In this document: piece after piece, positions 1-6,368 of the stretch | Position numbering within the stretch: the first letter of the stretch is position 1 | Layout of the letters: every line of letters starts with the position of its first letter | NCBI GenBank assembly: GCA_964517075.1 | Contig: CAZFAT010000086.1 | Span: forward strand, 1 to 15,424 | Direction: 5' to 3' | DNA length: 15,424 bases | Origin: CAZFAT01 sp964517075 | GTDB taxonomy: Bacteria > Acidobacteriota > Vicinamibacteria > Vicinamibacterales > SCN-69-37 | Translations under genes and position numbers: made by a program | The notes under the pieces: model-generated | The model's input: the letters and a program-made list of their open reading frames with translations, nothing else | The model's database searches: none | What the model was told of the DNA's origin: nothing

Positions 1-352
1 CGGCTTGCGACGGTTCGCCGCGCGCGTCGTACAGCTTGCCAAGCGCGACGAGGGGCTGCGGCGCACCGGGCGCAAGCCGCCGGGCCGTCTGCAAATCGCG
101 GATGGCTTTGTCGTGCTGCCGTTCTTCGCGATACGCCTCGCCGCGCCGGTAGTGGGCCACCATCGACTCCGGCCGTACCGCAATGGCGCCGCTGAACGCT
201 TCGATGGCCGCCTGACTTTGGCCGCTCGCGAGGGCCACTTCTCCCTCGGCGAGAAGGCGGCGGTAGAGCCGTTCGCGGTCCAGCCGCGGCACGAGCGTGG
301 CGGCGGCCGCGACGAGGGTGGCGGCGACGGCGACCCCGATGAGGCGTTTCAC
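1..352 (-). CDS. TPR-repeat protein with N-terminal membrane anchor (3' partial)
   Basis: The reading frame is open from a GTG at 352 to the left edge, giving about 117 residues of an incomplete protein. Residues 1-21 (MKRLIGVAVAATLVAAAATL) form a basic start followed by a hydrophobic stretch, consistent with a signal anchor or uncleaved signal peptide. From about residue 33 the sequence has tetratricopeptide-repeat character: an AIEAFSGAIAVRPES helix turn, then AHYRRGEAYREERQHDKAI and RDLQTARRLAPGAP, with a third repeat beginning at the edge. TPR domains bind proteins, so a periplasmic or membrane-attached scaffolding role is possible, but no specific function can be read. The GTG was chosen because the signal-like segment begins there and a TAGAAT hexamer (365-360, minus strand) ends 7 nt before it, which would give a nearly leaderless message. 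It is transcribed divergently from the sigma factor gene. Confidence 0.7.
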   Translation of the reverse strand, partial: MKRLIGVAVAATLVAAAATLVPRLDRERLYRRLLAEGEVALASGQSQAAIEAFSGAIAVRPESMVAHYRRGEAYREERQHDKAIRDLQTARRLAPGAPQPLVALGKLYDARGEPSQA

Positions 353-359
353 GACGCCG

Positions 360-365
360 ATTCTA
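360..365 (-). promoter_or_regulatory. Putative -10 element for the TPR gene
   Basis: On the minus strand the hexamer TAGAAT, inside GGTAGAATCGGCG, ends 7 nt before the GTG start at 352. This differs from the bacterial -10 consensus at one or two positions. No convincing -35 hexamer lies 16-18 bp further up. The same 9-mer GGTAGAATC occurs upstream of the DAHP synthase gene. Confidence 0.4.
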
Positions 366-465
366 CCCTTCGCCGGGAACCCCCCGGGCGCGGCGGGGTC
401 TAACTCCACGAGGCCTGTTCCCGAGGGCGCGGTCGCCCCCGGGTTGCCGGCCGGCGAGGTGGCGC

Positions 466-1119
466 ATGGCCGTCGACCTGCGGATGGCTTCAGCGGGTGT
501 TACGATATCGGATACACCCTCCGTGAAGCCCTTCCGAGCGCTCACGTGGCCGGATGCCGGCACTGCGGACTCGCTCCTGGTGCAGCAATGCGTCGCCGGG
601 GAGGAAGAGGCCTGCGCCCGGCTCGTGCAGGACCACCAGCGGATGGTCTACCAGCTGGCGCTGCACCTGCTCGGTGATTCGCAGGAAGCCCTCGACCTCT
701 CGCAGGAAGTCTTTCTCCGCGTCTTCCGCACACTGCCCAGGTTCCGCGGTCAGTCCTCGCTCCGTACCTGGATCTACCGCATCGTCGTCAATCAGGCGTC
801 CAACCGTCAGCGGTGGTGGAGGCGACGGCACCGTTCCCATCAGGTCGCACTCGAGACGCACACGGCCGCCCACGGCGAGTTGCCGGATGTGCGCCGCTCG
901 GTGATGCCCGACTCGGTGCTGCAGCAGCGGGAGATTGCCGGCCGCGTCTAGGCCGCGCTCGATGGGCTCCCGTTCGATCAACGGGCGGCGATTGTCCTGC
1001 GGGAGATCGACGGCCTGACCTACGAGGAAATCGGAATGTCCCTCGGCGTGGCCGTGGGCACCGTGAAGTCGCGCCTCGCGCGCGCCCGCGCGACCTTGCG
1101 CGGAGTGTTGAGGGCCTAG
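466..1119 (+). pseudogene. ECF-type RNA polymerase sigma factor interrupted by an in-frame amber codon
   Basis: The frame encodes both halves of a sigma-70 family ECF factor of about 217 residues, but TAG at 949-951 interrupts it. Before the stop, sigma-2 is clear: LVQQCVAGEEEACARLV, DHQRMVYQLALHLLGD, LDLSQEVFLRVFRTLPRF and LRTWIYRIVVNQASNR. After the stop the same frame continues for 55 codons with an intact sigma-4: AALDGLPFDQRAAIVLREID, GLTYEEIGMSLGVAVGTVKS and RLARARATLR, ending at TAG 1117-1119. Homologues typically read R-V-Q/x-A-A-L at the break, so one C-to-T change (CAG to TAG) would explain it. The start is uncertain: ATG 466, ATG 484 or GTG 523 are all in frame, and a TACGAT hexamer at 501-506 would favour GTG 523. 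The cognate anti-sigma gene follows 2 nt later. Possible explanations are a real pseudogene, a base-call error or amber readthrough. Confidence 0.8.
501..506 (+). promoter_or_regulatory. Possible -10 element near the sigma factor start
   Basis: TACGAT lies 16 nt before the in-frame GTG at 523 and resembles the -10 consensus. No good -35 is seen at 17 bp spacing. If it is used, the sigma factor would begin at 523 (M-K-P-F-R-A) rather than at 466. Confidence 0.25.
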
Positions 1120-1121
1120 CC

Positions 1122-1913
1122 ATGATGATGGACGCTGACTGCCGCGCCATCCGCGAGGACCTCGACGCCTTCGTCGACGGCGAACTGCCGGGCGCGGCCC
1201 GGCTGCGCGTCTCGCAGCACCTCGAGCGCTGCTCAGCGTGCGAGGAAGAGGTGCAGGTCCGGGGAGATCTTGGCGAACTGCTCCGCCACGGCGCCGCCGC
1301 CGGTCTCGCGGCCCGCCGCCATATGGACGGCCTGGCCAGCGGCGTGGTCACGCTCTCGCGCGCGCAGTGGGCCGGGTCCTGGCGCGGCCTGGTCAATCGG
1401 GCGGTCGCCGACTGGCACTGGGCGATTGTCGGGGCGGGATCGGTGGCCGCGACCTTCGTGTCCACCATGTTCGTGTCGGTGATTCTGGCCTTTGGACCCG
1501 TGCCCGAGCGCGAGGACTCCCTGTCGGCCGTGATGACCAGTCGGGGCACGCCGGCCGGGTTCCTGTACGCCTATGCGACACCAGCCGGGGAGAACCGTGA
1601 GGCGGTGCTGCTGCAGTTGAATCGCGGCGACTTCGCCGCACCGTCACGCAGCGACCATCTGTCGCGGCGCCGGCCCGGCGGACCGCGCACGACCGCCGAA
1701 CTCGTCGGCGATCTGAACGCCGCCGTCGCTCGTCAGGGGCGCGTGGTCGCGTTCGACATGATGGCGCCGCGCGATCGGCGTCGCGCCGAGGACCTGCTCA
1801 ACGAGATCAGCCGCCGCATGGTTCCCGATACCCGCCCGGTCGGTGTGCTCGCCGTCGGCGTCGAGGAAGTCCGCCTCATCACCAGCACGAGCGTGACCGC
1901 TCGGGGACTCTAG
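1122..1913 (+). CDS. Anti-sigma factor with zinc-binding (zf-HC2/ZAS-like) domain and one transmembrane segment
   Basis: This 263-residue protein begins 2 nt after the sigma factor frame, with GAGGG at 1110-1114 as a ribosome binding site 7 nt before ATG 1122. The N-terminus carries C7, then DAFVDGELPGAARLRVSQHLERCSAC with H33, C37 and C40. This C-x25-H-x3-C-x2-C arrangement is that of zinc-associated anti-sigma domains, which bind and hold an ECF sigma factor inactive. A hydrophobic stretch at about residues 100-125 (AIVGAGSVAATFVSTMFVSV and following) is a single membrane span. The remaining ~135 residues would lie outside the membrane and include RVVAFDMMAPRDRRRAEDLL and VRLITSTSV; no known sensor domain is recognised. 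An in-frame extension back to 813 was rejected because it overlaps the sigma-4 coding region. The frame is intact although its partner sigma gene has a stop codon. Confidence 0.85.
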   Translation: MMMDADCRAIREDLDAFVDGELPGAARLRVSQHLERCSACEEEVQVRGDLGELLRHGAAAGLAARRHMDGLASGVVTLSRAQWAGSWRGLVNRAVADWHWAIVGAGSVAATFVSTMFVSVILAFGPVPEREDSLSAVMTSRGTPAGFLYAYATPAGENREAVLLQLNRGDFAAPSRSDHLSRRRPGGPRTTAELVGDLNAAVARQGRVVAFDMMAPRDRRRAEDLLNEISRRMVPDTRPVGVLAVGVEEVRLITSTSVTARGL

Positions 1914-1924
1914 TAGCCGCCGGG

Positions 1925-2008
1925 AAGTTTCAAGTTTGAAGTGAGAAGCCAGAAGTTGGAAGTCAGAGTTCAGTCTCACAACTCACAGCTCACAACTCAC
2001 AACTCAAG
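1925..2008. repeat. Degenerate heptanucleotide tandem array, 12 units in 84 bp
   Basis: The stretch divides exactly into twelve 7-bp units. The first seven are AAGTNNG-like (AAGTTTC, AAGTTTG, AAGTGAG, AAGCCAG, AAGTTGG, AAGTCAG, AGTTCAG). The next five are ACTCACA-like (TCTCACA, ACTCACA, GCTCACA, ACTCACA, ACTCAAG). It is AT-rich compared with its surroundings and lies between convergent genes. Short complementary words, GTGAG in the left half and CTCAC in the right, allow only weak pairing, so it is not a convincing terminator. Confidence 0.75.
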
Positions 2009-2027
2009 ACTACGCGCATCACGACGC

Positions 2028-2043
2028 CCGTAGCTCCCTACGG
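2028..2043. other. Small inverted repeat at the 3' end of the beta-propeller gene
   Basis: CCGTAG, loop CTCC and CTACGG make a 6-bp stem with a 4-nt loop that contains the minus-strand stop codon (2040-2038). No T-run follows on either strand, so terminator function is doubtful. Confidence 0.3.
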
Positions 2044-4263
2044 CCGTGCCGCTGGCTGCGACATGACGTTCTGTAGCCGATCGGTGGCGCGGACGACGAT
2101 GCGGCGTGTATCGGCATCGGCGGGGAGGGGGACTTCGTAGCGCTCTTCAGGGGCGTCGGCGAGGCCGTCCACGGGATAGACGAGCTGCCACGGTCCACCG
2201 TCGAGCGAGTACTCGACCTTCTGGATCGGACTGCGGGCATCGCGGGCGCGCACGACCAGGCGCGCGGCGGCGCCCGTTCGGGTGATCTCGAACGACAGCG
2301 TCGGGGGTGTGTTGTCGATCTCGACGGCGTCACTCTCCCGGTCGCCCGTCAGCGCACGGTCGGCGGCGTTCGAGAGGCGGTCCGAGGCCAGAATCCGAAT
2401 CTGATACCGGCCATCGGCGACGGTCGTCGTGTCCCACACGAAAATCTGGCCCGTGAGTCCCTCGCGAAGATCCCGCCAGGCGGTATCGCCTTCCCGCCGG
2501 TACTGCAGCGTGTACGACAGGGTGTCGTTGTCCTCATCCTCGCCGTTCCAGGTGAGGGTCTGCAGCCCTTTCTGGAACATGCGCCGCGTGGGCGCCGGCG
2601 GCGTCGGTCCGCTGTCGCCCGGGGGGCGGCGCGCGTTGGCAATCTGGTCGTCGAGCCCCGCAATCGCCCCCTCGTCGTTCGCAAACGGCCGCTGAAACAC
2701 GACGCCGGGCGGGTGCACCGTGATGGCATTGACGATGGGCCGGCTGTTGCGGGCGAGGTAGGCGAGCGTCACCGACGTCAACGACGCCGGCTTGGCCGAG
2801 GCGGCCGTGGTGAAGACGGCTCGCCACTGGACGAACCGCGCCGCGGGGCTGGTGACCGCGGCGCCGTCGGGCGACGTATACGGACCCGCCCACTCGGACC
2901 AGGAGTCGTCGGGCGTCGCCGTATTGCCCGACCGCGAGAACAGCGACACGGGCCCGGTCGCGTCCCACCGGATCAGGCCCCAGGTCGAGACGCTCTTCGT
3001 GTCACGGACGGGAGAACGGTAGGTCGCCGGCGACTGCACGCCGGAGCCAACCGCCACCACGCGGCCCGGGTTGGCGGTGGCGAATCCGACCAGGGCGTTG
3101 GCCGGTGTCGTGGTCGCAAAGCGCGTGACCTGTTTCGCGTCGACGCCGGTCAGCAGCGACACATCCCGCGTGCGGTCGATCTTGAACAGCCGGCCCTCGG
3201 GGCCGGTGGCGACGAGGACGCTGCCATCCGGTTGCGCGGCCACGTCATACACGACATCGTCGCTGTTCCAGATGGCCTCCCAGGTGCCGTTGGCTTCGAT
3301 GCGAAAGAGCTGGGACCGTCCGGCAGGGGTGCTGGTGCTGGTCGTCGAGCTGGGGCTGCTCGGGGCGCTCGTGCCGTCCTGCGGCTTCGACGTGCTGGAC
3401 GCGGCGCCCAGCGTGACGGCGATCGAGGACGCCTCGCCGCTCGAGCCGCTGTCGCCGCCCGACACCGCGGCGGCAAAGAGGACGCCGTCGGCCGCCTGGG
3501 TGACGGCGCGCAACTCGGTGAGGCCCGAGTCGAGCAGGACGAAGGGGCGATCGGCTGAATCGAATCGGTACAGCCGTCCCGGTGTTTCGGTGCCCGCGAG
3601 CATGCGGCCACTCGCGTCGCGCGCGAGCGTCACGACGTGCGTGGCGGGGGGCCGATACAGCGCCTGCCCCGTGCCGGCCGCGTCCACCCGATAGATCACG
3701 GCGGGGTTCCCCGCGCCGACCCAGAGCCGCCCGCCCAGATCCACGGCGAGCGCCCAGATGTATTTCTCGTCGGGGTCGAAGAACGGCCGCGCGGGCGCGT
3801 CGCCGTCCATCACGTAGACACGGCCGTCGGGGCTGGTGGCCGCGTAGACGCGCGTCCCGGCCGCTGCCAGTGCGAAGACGTTCGTTTCCTCGGCATCGAA
3901 CACGGTCTGTTCGTTCTGGCCCGGCCGCAGCCGGATGACGCGCCCGTCGCCGCCCGTGCCAGCCCACGTCGATCCGTCCGGCTGCTGCAGCAGACTCCAG
4001 ATCTGCGCGGGCGTGGACGTCAGCCGATTGGTGAGTCGCGGACCCGCCGTCAGGACGCCGTTCAGTTGGATGTACGTTCCGTCCGAGGTGCCCTCGAGCA
4101 GGTCGCGCGCGGTCGCGACCGTCCAGAAGGTGGGACCGGAGTCGGCCGCCGTCAGGCTGCCGATTCCGACGGCCAGCGTCAGCGTGATGATCGCGGGCCA
4201 TCGATTGCGGGCGATCAGCCTGCCGGGCGAACCGGGAACGCGGGGAGGGGGAGCAGTCAGCAT
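2038..4263 (-). CDS. Exported beta-propeller protein with C-terminal Ig/FnIII-like domains
   Basis: This is a 741-residue protein. An Arg-containing N-terminus followed by WPAIITLTLAVGIGSLTA (22-39) is a probable signal peptide. From about residue 87 to 375 there are at least six spaced repeats of the form W/F-x-L-x(4-8)-DG-x-(L/V)-x-x-(A/G)-(T/G), each ending G-R-(V/L)-(Y/F)-x-(V/F/I)-D: for example IWSLLQQPDGSTWAGT, FALAAAGTRVYAATSPDGR, IWALAVDLGGRLWVGAGN and VYDVAAQPDGSVLVATG. These are blades of a beta-propeller of the NHL/two-component-regulator-propeller kind. A Ser/Thr/Pro-rich loop (268-316) interrupts the propeller. A Trp-rich beta domain (DSWSEWAGPY) and Ig/FnIII-like repeats (LQTLTWNGEDEDNDTLSYTL; IDNTPPTLSF) follow. 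The role is unknown; a cell-surface or periplasmic binding protein is likely. It lies 25 nt downstream of the S55-like gene and is probably co-transcribed, although no strong ribosome binding site is visible. Confidence 0.75.
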   Translation of the reverse strand: MLTAPPPRVPGSPGRLIARNRWPAIITLTLAVGIGSLTAADSGPTFWTVATARDLLEGTSDGTYIQLNGVLTAGPRLTNRLTSTPAQIWSLLQQPDGSTWAGTGGDGRVIRLRPGQNEQTVFDAEETNVFALAAAGTRVYAATSPDGRVYVMDGDAPARPFFDPDEKYIWALAVDLGGRLWVGAGNPAVIYRVDAAGTGQALYRPPATHVVTLARDASGRMLAGTETPGRLYRFDSADRPFVLLDSGLTELRAVTQAADGVLFAAAVSGGDSGSSGEASSIAVTLGAASSTSKPQDGTSAPSSPSSTTSTSTPAGRSQLFRIEANGTWEAIWNSDDVVYDVAAQPDGSVLVATGPEGRLFKIDRTRDVSLLTGVDAKQVTRFATTTPANALVGFATANPGRVVAVGSGVQSPATYRSPVRDTKSVSTWGLIRWDATGPVSLFSRSGNTATPDDSWSEWAGPYTSPDGAAVTSPAARFVQWRAVFTTAASAKPASLTSVTLAYLARNSRPIVNAITVHPPGVVFQRPFANDEGAIAGLDDQIANARRPPGDSGPTPPAPTRRMFQKGLQTLTWNGEDEDNDTLSYTLQYRREGDTAWRDLREGLTGQIFVWDTTTVADGRYQIRILASDRLSNAADRALTGDRESDAVEIDNTPPTLSFEITRTGAAARLVVRARDARSPIQKVEYSLDGGPWQLVYPVDGLADAPEERYEVPLPADADTRRIVVRATDRLQNVMSQPAARP

Positions 4264-4288
4264 GAAGGGATGGGCTGGCGGCCGCGAC

Positions 4289-6121
4289 TCACGGCCGCGG
4301 CGTCAGGGTCAGCGTCAGTTCGCGGGCGCCGCGGACGAGGACATCGAGCCGCTCGTCCCATGCGCCGACGAGCGTCTTGGCGACCGGCGCCTGGGCGACG
4401 CTGGAGTCGGCGTCGAGAATCGATCGCACCGAGGCCGGGAGGGCCGGCAGCGTGTCGCCGCCGACCACCGTGCCGGTGCTCGTGCTGATGAGCCGCACGT
4501 AGAGCCGGTTGTTGCGCCGGACGTCGTTCAGGTCGCCGAGCAGATCGCGCCAGGTCGTCGGCTGTCCCGGCTGCAGTTCCCGCGCTTCGAGCGTACTCAG
4601 CGTGGCGGCGTCGGAGACGAGCAGCTTCAGCGGGCCACTCGCCTGCGAGGGCATCCGCACCGGCAGCGAGATCACCCGCGTTCCGCCCCGGAACTCCCGC
4701 AACTGCACCTGGAGCACGTGCGTGTCGCCGAAGTGCGGGCGCGTCGTGTCGAGCCAGGCGCGCTCGATCGTGGCTTCTTCACGGCGCTCGGACGTGCGGA
4801 GCTCGAGATCGAGCGTCTCCGGCATCACGCGGCGGAACGCGTTCTCCATCGCAACGCCCATCGGCCCCGACACGGCCGCCGCGGCGGTCATGACGGCCAG
4901 GTCGCCCGAGAAGAAGTCGTCGATCGTGAGCGCGCCGTCGGCGCCGAACGAGAGGGATCCGCGGACGGCGATGGACGCCGCGCCGGTCTGGCGCTCGTGC
5001 GCGACCAGGGCGTTCAGCAGCGCGACGTGTGAGAACAGCGGCGTCAGCGACGGATCCTGGAGCACGTAGAACGTGAAGCGCTGGGCCGGCGCCCGCTCGG
5101 ACGTCAGCGTCAGCCGCACTTCGAGTTCCTTCGGGCCGGCGCCCAGCGTGCCCGCCACCGCCGTGGCCCGATCCTGCGTCATCGTACCGATGACCCTTCC
5201 GAGGCTCGCGATCTTCATCGAGCTGTCGAGGCTCGGCAGCACCGTGTGCACGTGCGCTTCAGTCATGGCGAACGACGTCGGGCCGAGATTCAGGAACGGA
5301 TGGCCGAAGGCGTAGACGCGCGAGCCATCGACGTGCGTCACCGTTCCCGTCGCGCCCATCTCGAGGTCACCGCGCACGAGGCTCATGCCCACGGGATCGC
5401 CGGGACGCAGCGTCGGCGACACCGCCGCAGCCGGCCGCACGCTCTGTTCAGCCGACCCGGTCGCCGCCAGTCCGGGCAGCGCACCGGCCAGATCCCGGCT
5501 GACGGCCGGATCGAAACCGTTGAGCACCATGGCGGCGCCGATCGGGCGCAGCGCCGGCGCCAGCGCCGCCAGCGAGGCCGGGCCGATCACCTGCGTGCCG
5601 CGCGGCAGGCTGCCGAGCGGCGCCTCGGCGCGGTGCGCCACGCGCGCCAGGGCGGCCATCACCTGGTCGTGCGACGCCGGCCAGTGGAGCGCCAGATCCG
5701 CCGGCACGACGCGTGGTCCCCCGAAGTCGACGGCTGACGTCATCTCGCCAATCGGCGTGATGCCCGCGAGCGCTTCCTTCGGGAACGACCCGAGCGAGTA
5801 GGAGACGGCGCCAATCAGCCGTCCATCCACGTAGACCGGGCTCCCGCTCATCCCGCGAATGACACCCGTCTGAGCCAGGGGACCACCGTGGAGCCTGGCG
5901 AGGATCAGGTTACGACCGGGTCCGAGGACGTTGCGCAGCACGCCGATGATGTCGGCTTGGAAGTCTTCAAGGCTGTCGCCGGCGAAGATGGTCTTCCCCG
6001 TGCCTACCATGCCGGGACGCACGTCGGTGACCGCAAGGAAGGGAACGGTCTGCGGAGCCTGTGCGCGCAGCACACCCACGGCGAGGACGAGCAGGACAAG
6101 CGGCAGAGGAAGCCGGCTCAT
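4289..6121 (-). CDS. Exported SpoIVB/S55 peptidase-domain-like protein
   Basis: This is a 610-residue protein. The start was set at ATG 6121 because a classical signal peptide begins there (MSRLPLPLVLLVLAVGVLRA, then QAP); an in-frame ATG at 6232 would only add a Pro/Arg-rich, non-conserved extension. Residues 30-110 match the family found in proteins labelled SpoIVB S55 domain: VRPGMVGTGKTIFAGDSLED, DIIGVLRN, ILARLHGG and RGMSGSPVYVDGRLIGAVSY (GMSGSP at 90-95, the serine motif). Residues 240-300 carry GDLEMGATGTVTHVDGS and YAFGHPFLNLGP with H274. In sporulation SpoIVB the equivalent His precedes the Ser motif, so the order here looks reversed and protease activity is not certain. The C-terminal 300 residues contain beta-rich repeats with no named domain. 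It probably acts outside the cytoplasm. The beta-propeller gene follows 25 nt downstream. Confidence 0.75.
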   Translation of the reverse strand: MSRLPLPLVLLVLAVGVLRAQAPQTVPFLAVTDVRPGMVGTGKTIFAGDSLEDFQADIIGVLRNVLGPGRNLILARLHGGPLAQTGVIRGMSGSPVYVDGRLIGAVSYSLGSFPKEALAGITPIGEMTSAVDFGGPRVVPADLALHWPASHDQVMAALARVAHRAEAPLGSLPRGTQVIGPASLAALAPALRPIGAAMVLNGFDPAVSRDLAGALPGLAATGSAEQSVRPAAAVSPTLRPGDPVGMSLVRGDLEMGATGTVTHVDGSRVYAFGHPFLNLGPTSFAMTEAHVHTVLPSLDSSMKIASLGRVIGTMTQDRATAVAGTLGAGPKELEVRLTLTSERAPAQRFTFYVLQDPSLTPLFSHVALLNALVAHERQTGAASIAVRGSLSFGADGALTIDDFFSGDLAVMTAAAAVSGPMGVAMENAFRRVMPETLDLELRTSERREEATIERAWLDTTRPHFGDTHVLQVQLREFRGGTRVISLPVRMPSQASGPLKLLVSDAATLSTLEARELQPGQPTTWRDLLGDLNDVRRNNRLYVRLISTSTGTVVGGDTLPALPASVRSILDADSSVAQAPVAKTLVGAWDERLDVLVRGARELTLTLTPRP

Positions 6122-6137
6122 ATTGAAGGTGCGGCCA

Positions 6138-6153
6138 CGGGCCGGCCGGCCCG
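6138..6153. repeat. 16-bp perfect palindrome in the S55-gene leader
   Basis: CGGGCCGGCCGGCCCG reads identically on both strands and sits 17 nt before the ATG at 6121 in the predicted 5' untranslated region. It could be an operator or, in RNA, a compact G+C stem. In so G+C-rich a genome, chance is also possible. Confidence 0.4.
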
Positions 6154-6166
6154 GGCGGCTGTTCTG

Positions 6167-6172
6167 ATTATG
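6167..6172 (-). promoter_or_regulatory. Putative -10 element for the S55/propeller operon
   Basis: On the minus strand CATAAT at 6172-6167 differs from TATAAT at one base, and it is one of the few AT-rich hexamers in the gap. It lies 45 nt before the ATG at 6121. No clear -35 is found at 16-18 bp; the expected place (about 6190-6196) overlaps the -35 of the opposing trp promoter. Confidence 0.45.
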
Positions 6173-6193
6173 GCACGTGGGCACGGCGGCCAT

Positions 6194-6222
6194 TTGACCG
6201 ATCGTGGGCGCTCTGCTAGTCT
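6194..6222 (+). promoter_or_regulatory. Promoter of the aro-trp operon
   Basis: The -35 TTGACC (6194-6199) and -10 TAGTCT (6217-6222) are separated by exactly 17 bp, and TGC immediately before the -10 adds an extended -10 signal. The predicted transcription start is about 6229-6232, at the leader-peptide ATG. It drives the leader peptide, attenuator and the aroDE-trp-aroF genes. Confidence 0.7.
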
Positions 6223-6231
6223 GCGGGCGCA

Positions 6232-6327
6232 ATGTTGGCCGCCTTCATGCCCGTTGGGACTGCCGCACCGGCCTTCCGGTCGTATTGGTGGTCGGCCGGC
6301 CGGGCTGAAGGGGGCAGTGTGCGCTAA
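6232..6327 (+). CDS. trpL: Tryptophan operon leader peptide with tandem Trp codons
   Basis: This is a 31-codon ORF from ATG 6232 to TAA 6325-6327. It contains Tyr-Trp-Trp (TAT 6283, TGG 6286, TGG 6289) at residues 18-20, the signature of an attenuation leader peptide whose translation senses charged tRNA-Trp. A second in-frame ATG at 6247 would give 26 residues. No Shine-Dalgarno sequence precedes either; the first ATG begins 9 nt after the -10 hexamer, so the transcript is probably leaderless. The stop codon lies 25 nt before the terminator stem. The last third of the ORF overlaps the first arm of the antiterminator, so a ribosome that passes the Trp codons breaks that pairing. The ORF is too short for homology alone. 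The case rests on the Trp pair, the promoter just before it and the competing RNA structures just after it. Confidence 0.85.
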   Translation: MLAAFMPVGTAAPAFRSYWWSAGRAEGGSVR

Positions 6328-6368
6328 GTCGGATCAAGCGACCGAAAACGCGGCCTCTTCAGCCTGGT
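6299..6368 (+). promoter_or_regulatory. Antiterminator stem of the trp attenuator
   Basis: Bases 6299-6313 can pair with 6354-6368 without interruption over 15 bp, three of them G-U wobbles; the core is GCTGAAG (6304-6310) with CTTCAGC (6357-6363). The downstream arm includes the 5' arm and loop of the terminator hairpin, so the two structures exclude each other. The upstream arm core begins 13 nt after the second Trp codon, so a ribosome stalled there would leave most of it free. An upstream CCGGCC (6269-6274) can pair with GGCCGG (6294-6299 or 6298-6303), a possible 1:2 pause hairpin. Confidence 0.8.

Noticed and set aside
5..403. A plus-strand 132-codon frame at the left edge
   Set aside because: The minus strand over the same bases encodes a signal anchor and TPR repeats with good periodicity, while this frame has no recognisable pattern.
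813..1121. An N-terminal extension of the anti-sigma factor, possibly joining it to the sigma gene
   Set aside because: The frame differs from that of the sigma-4 region, which is conserved across the same bases. A ribosome binding site and the zinc-domain start support ATG 1122.
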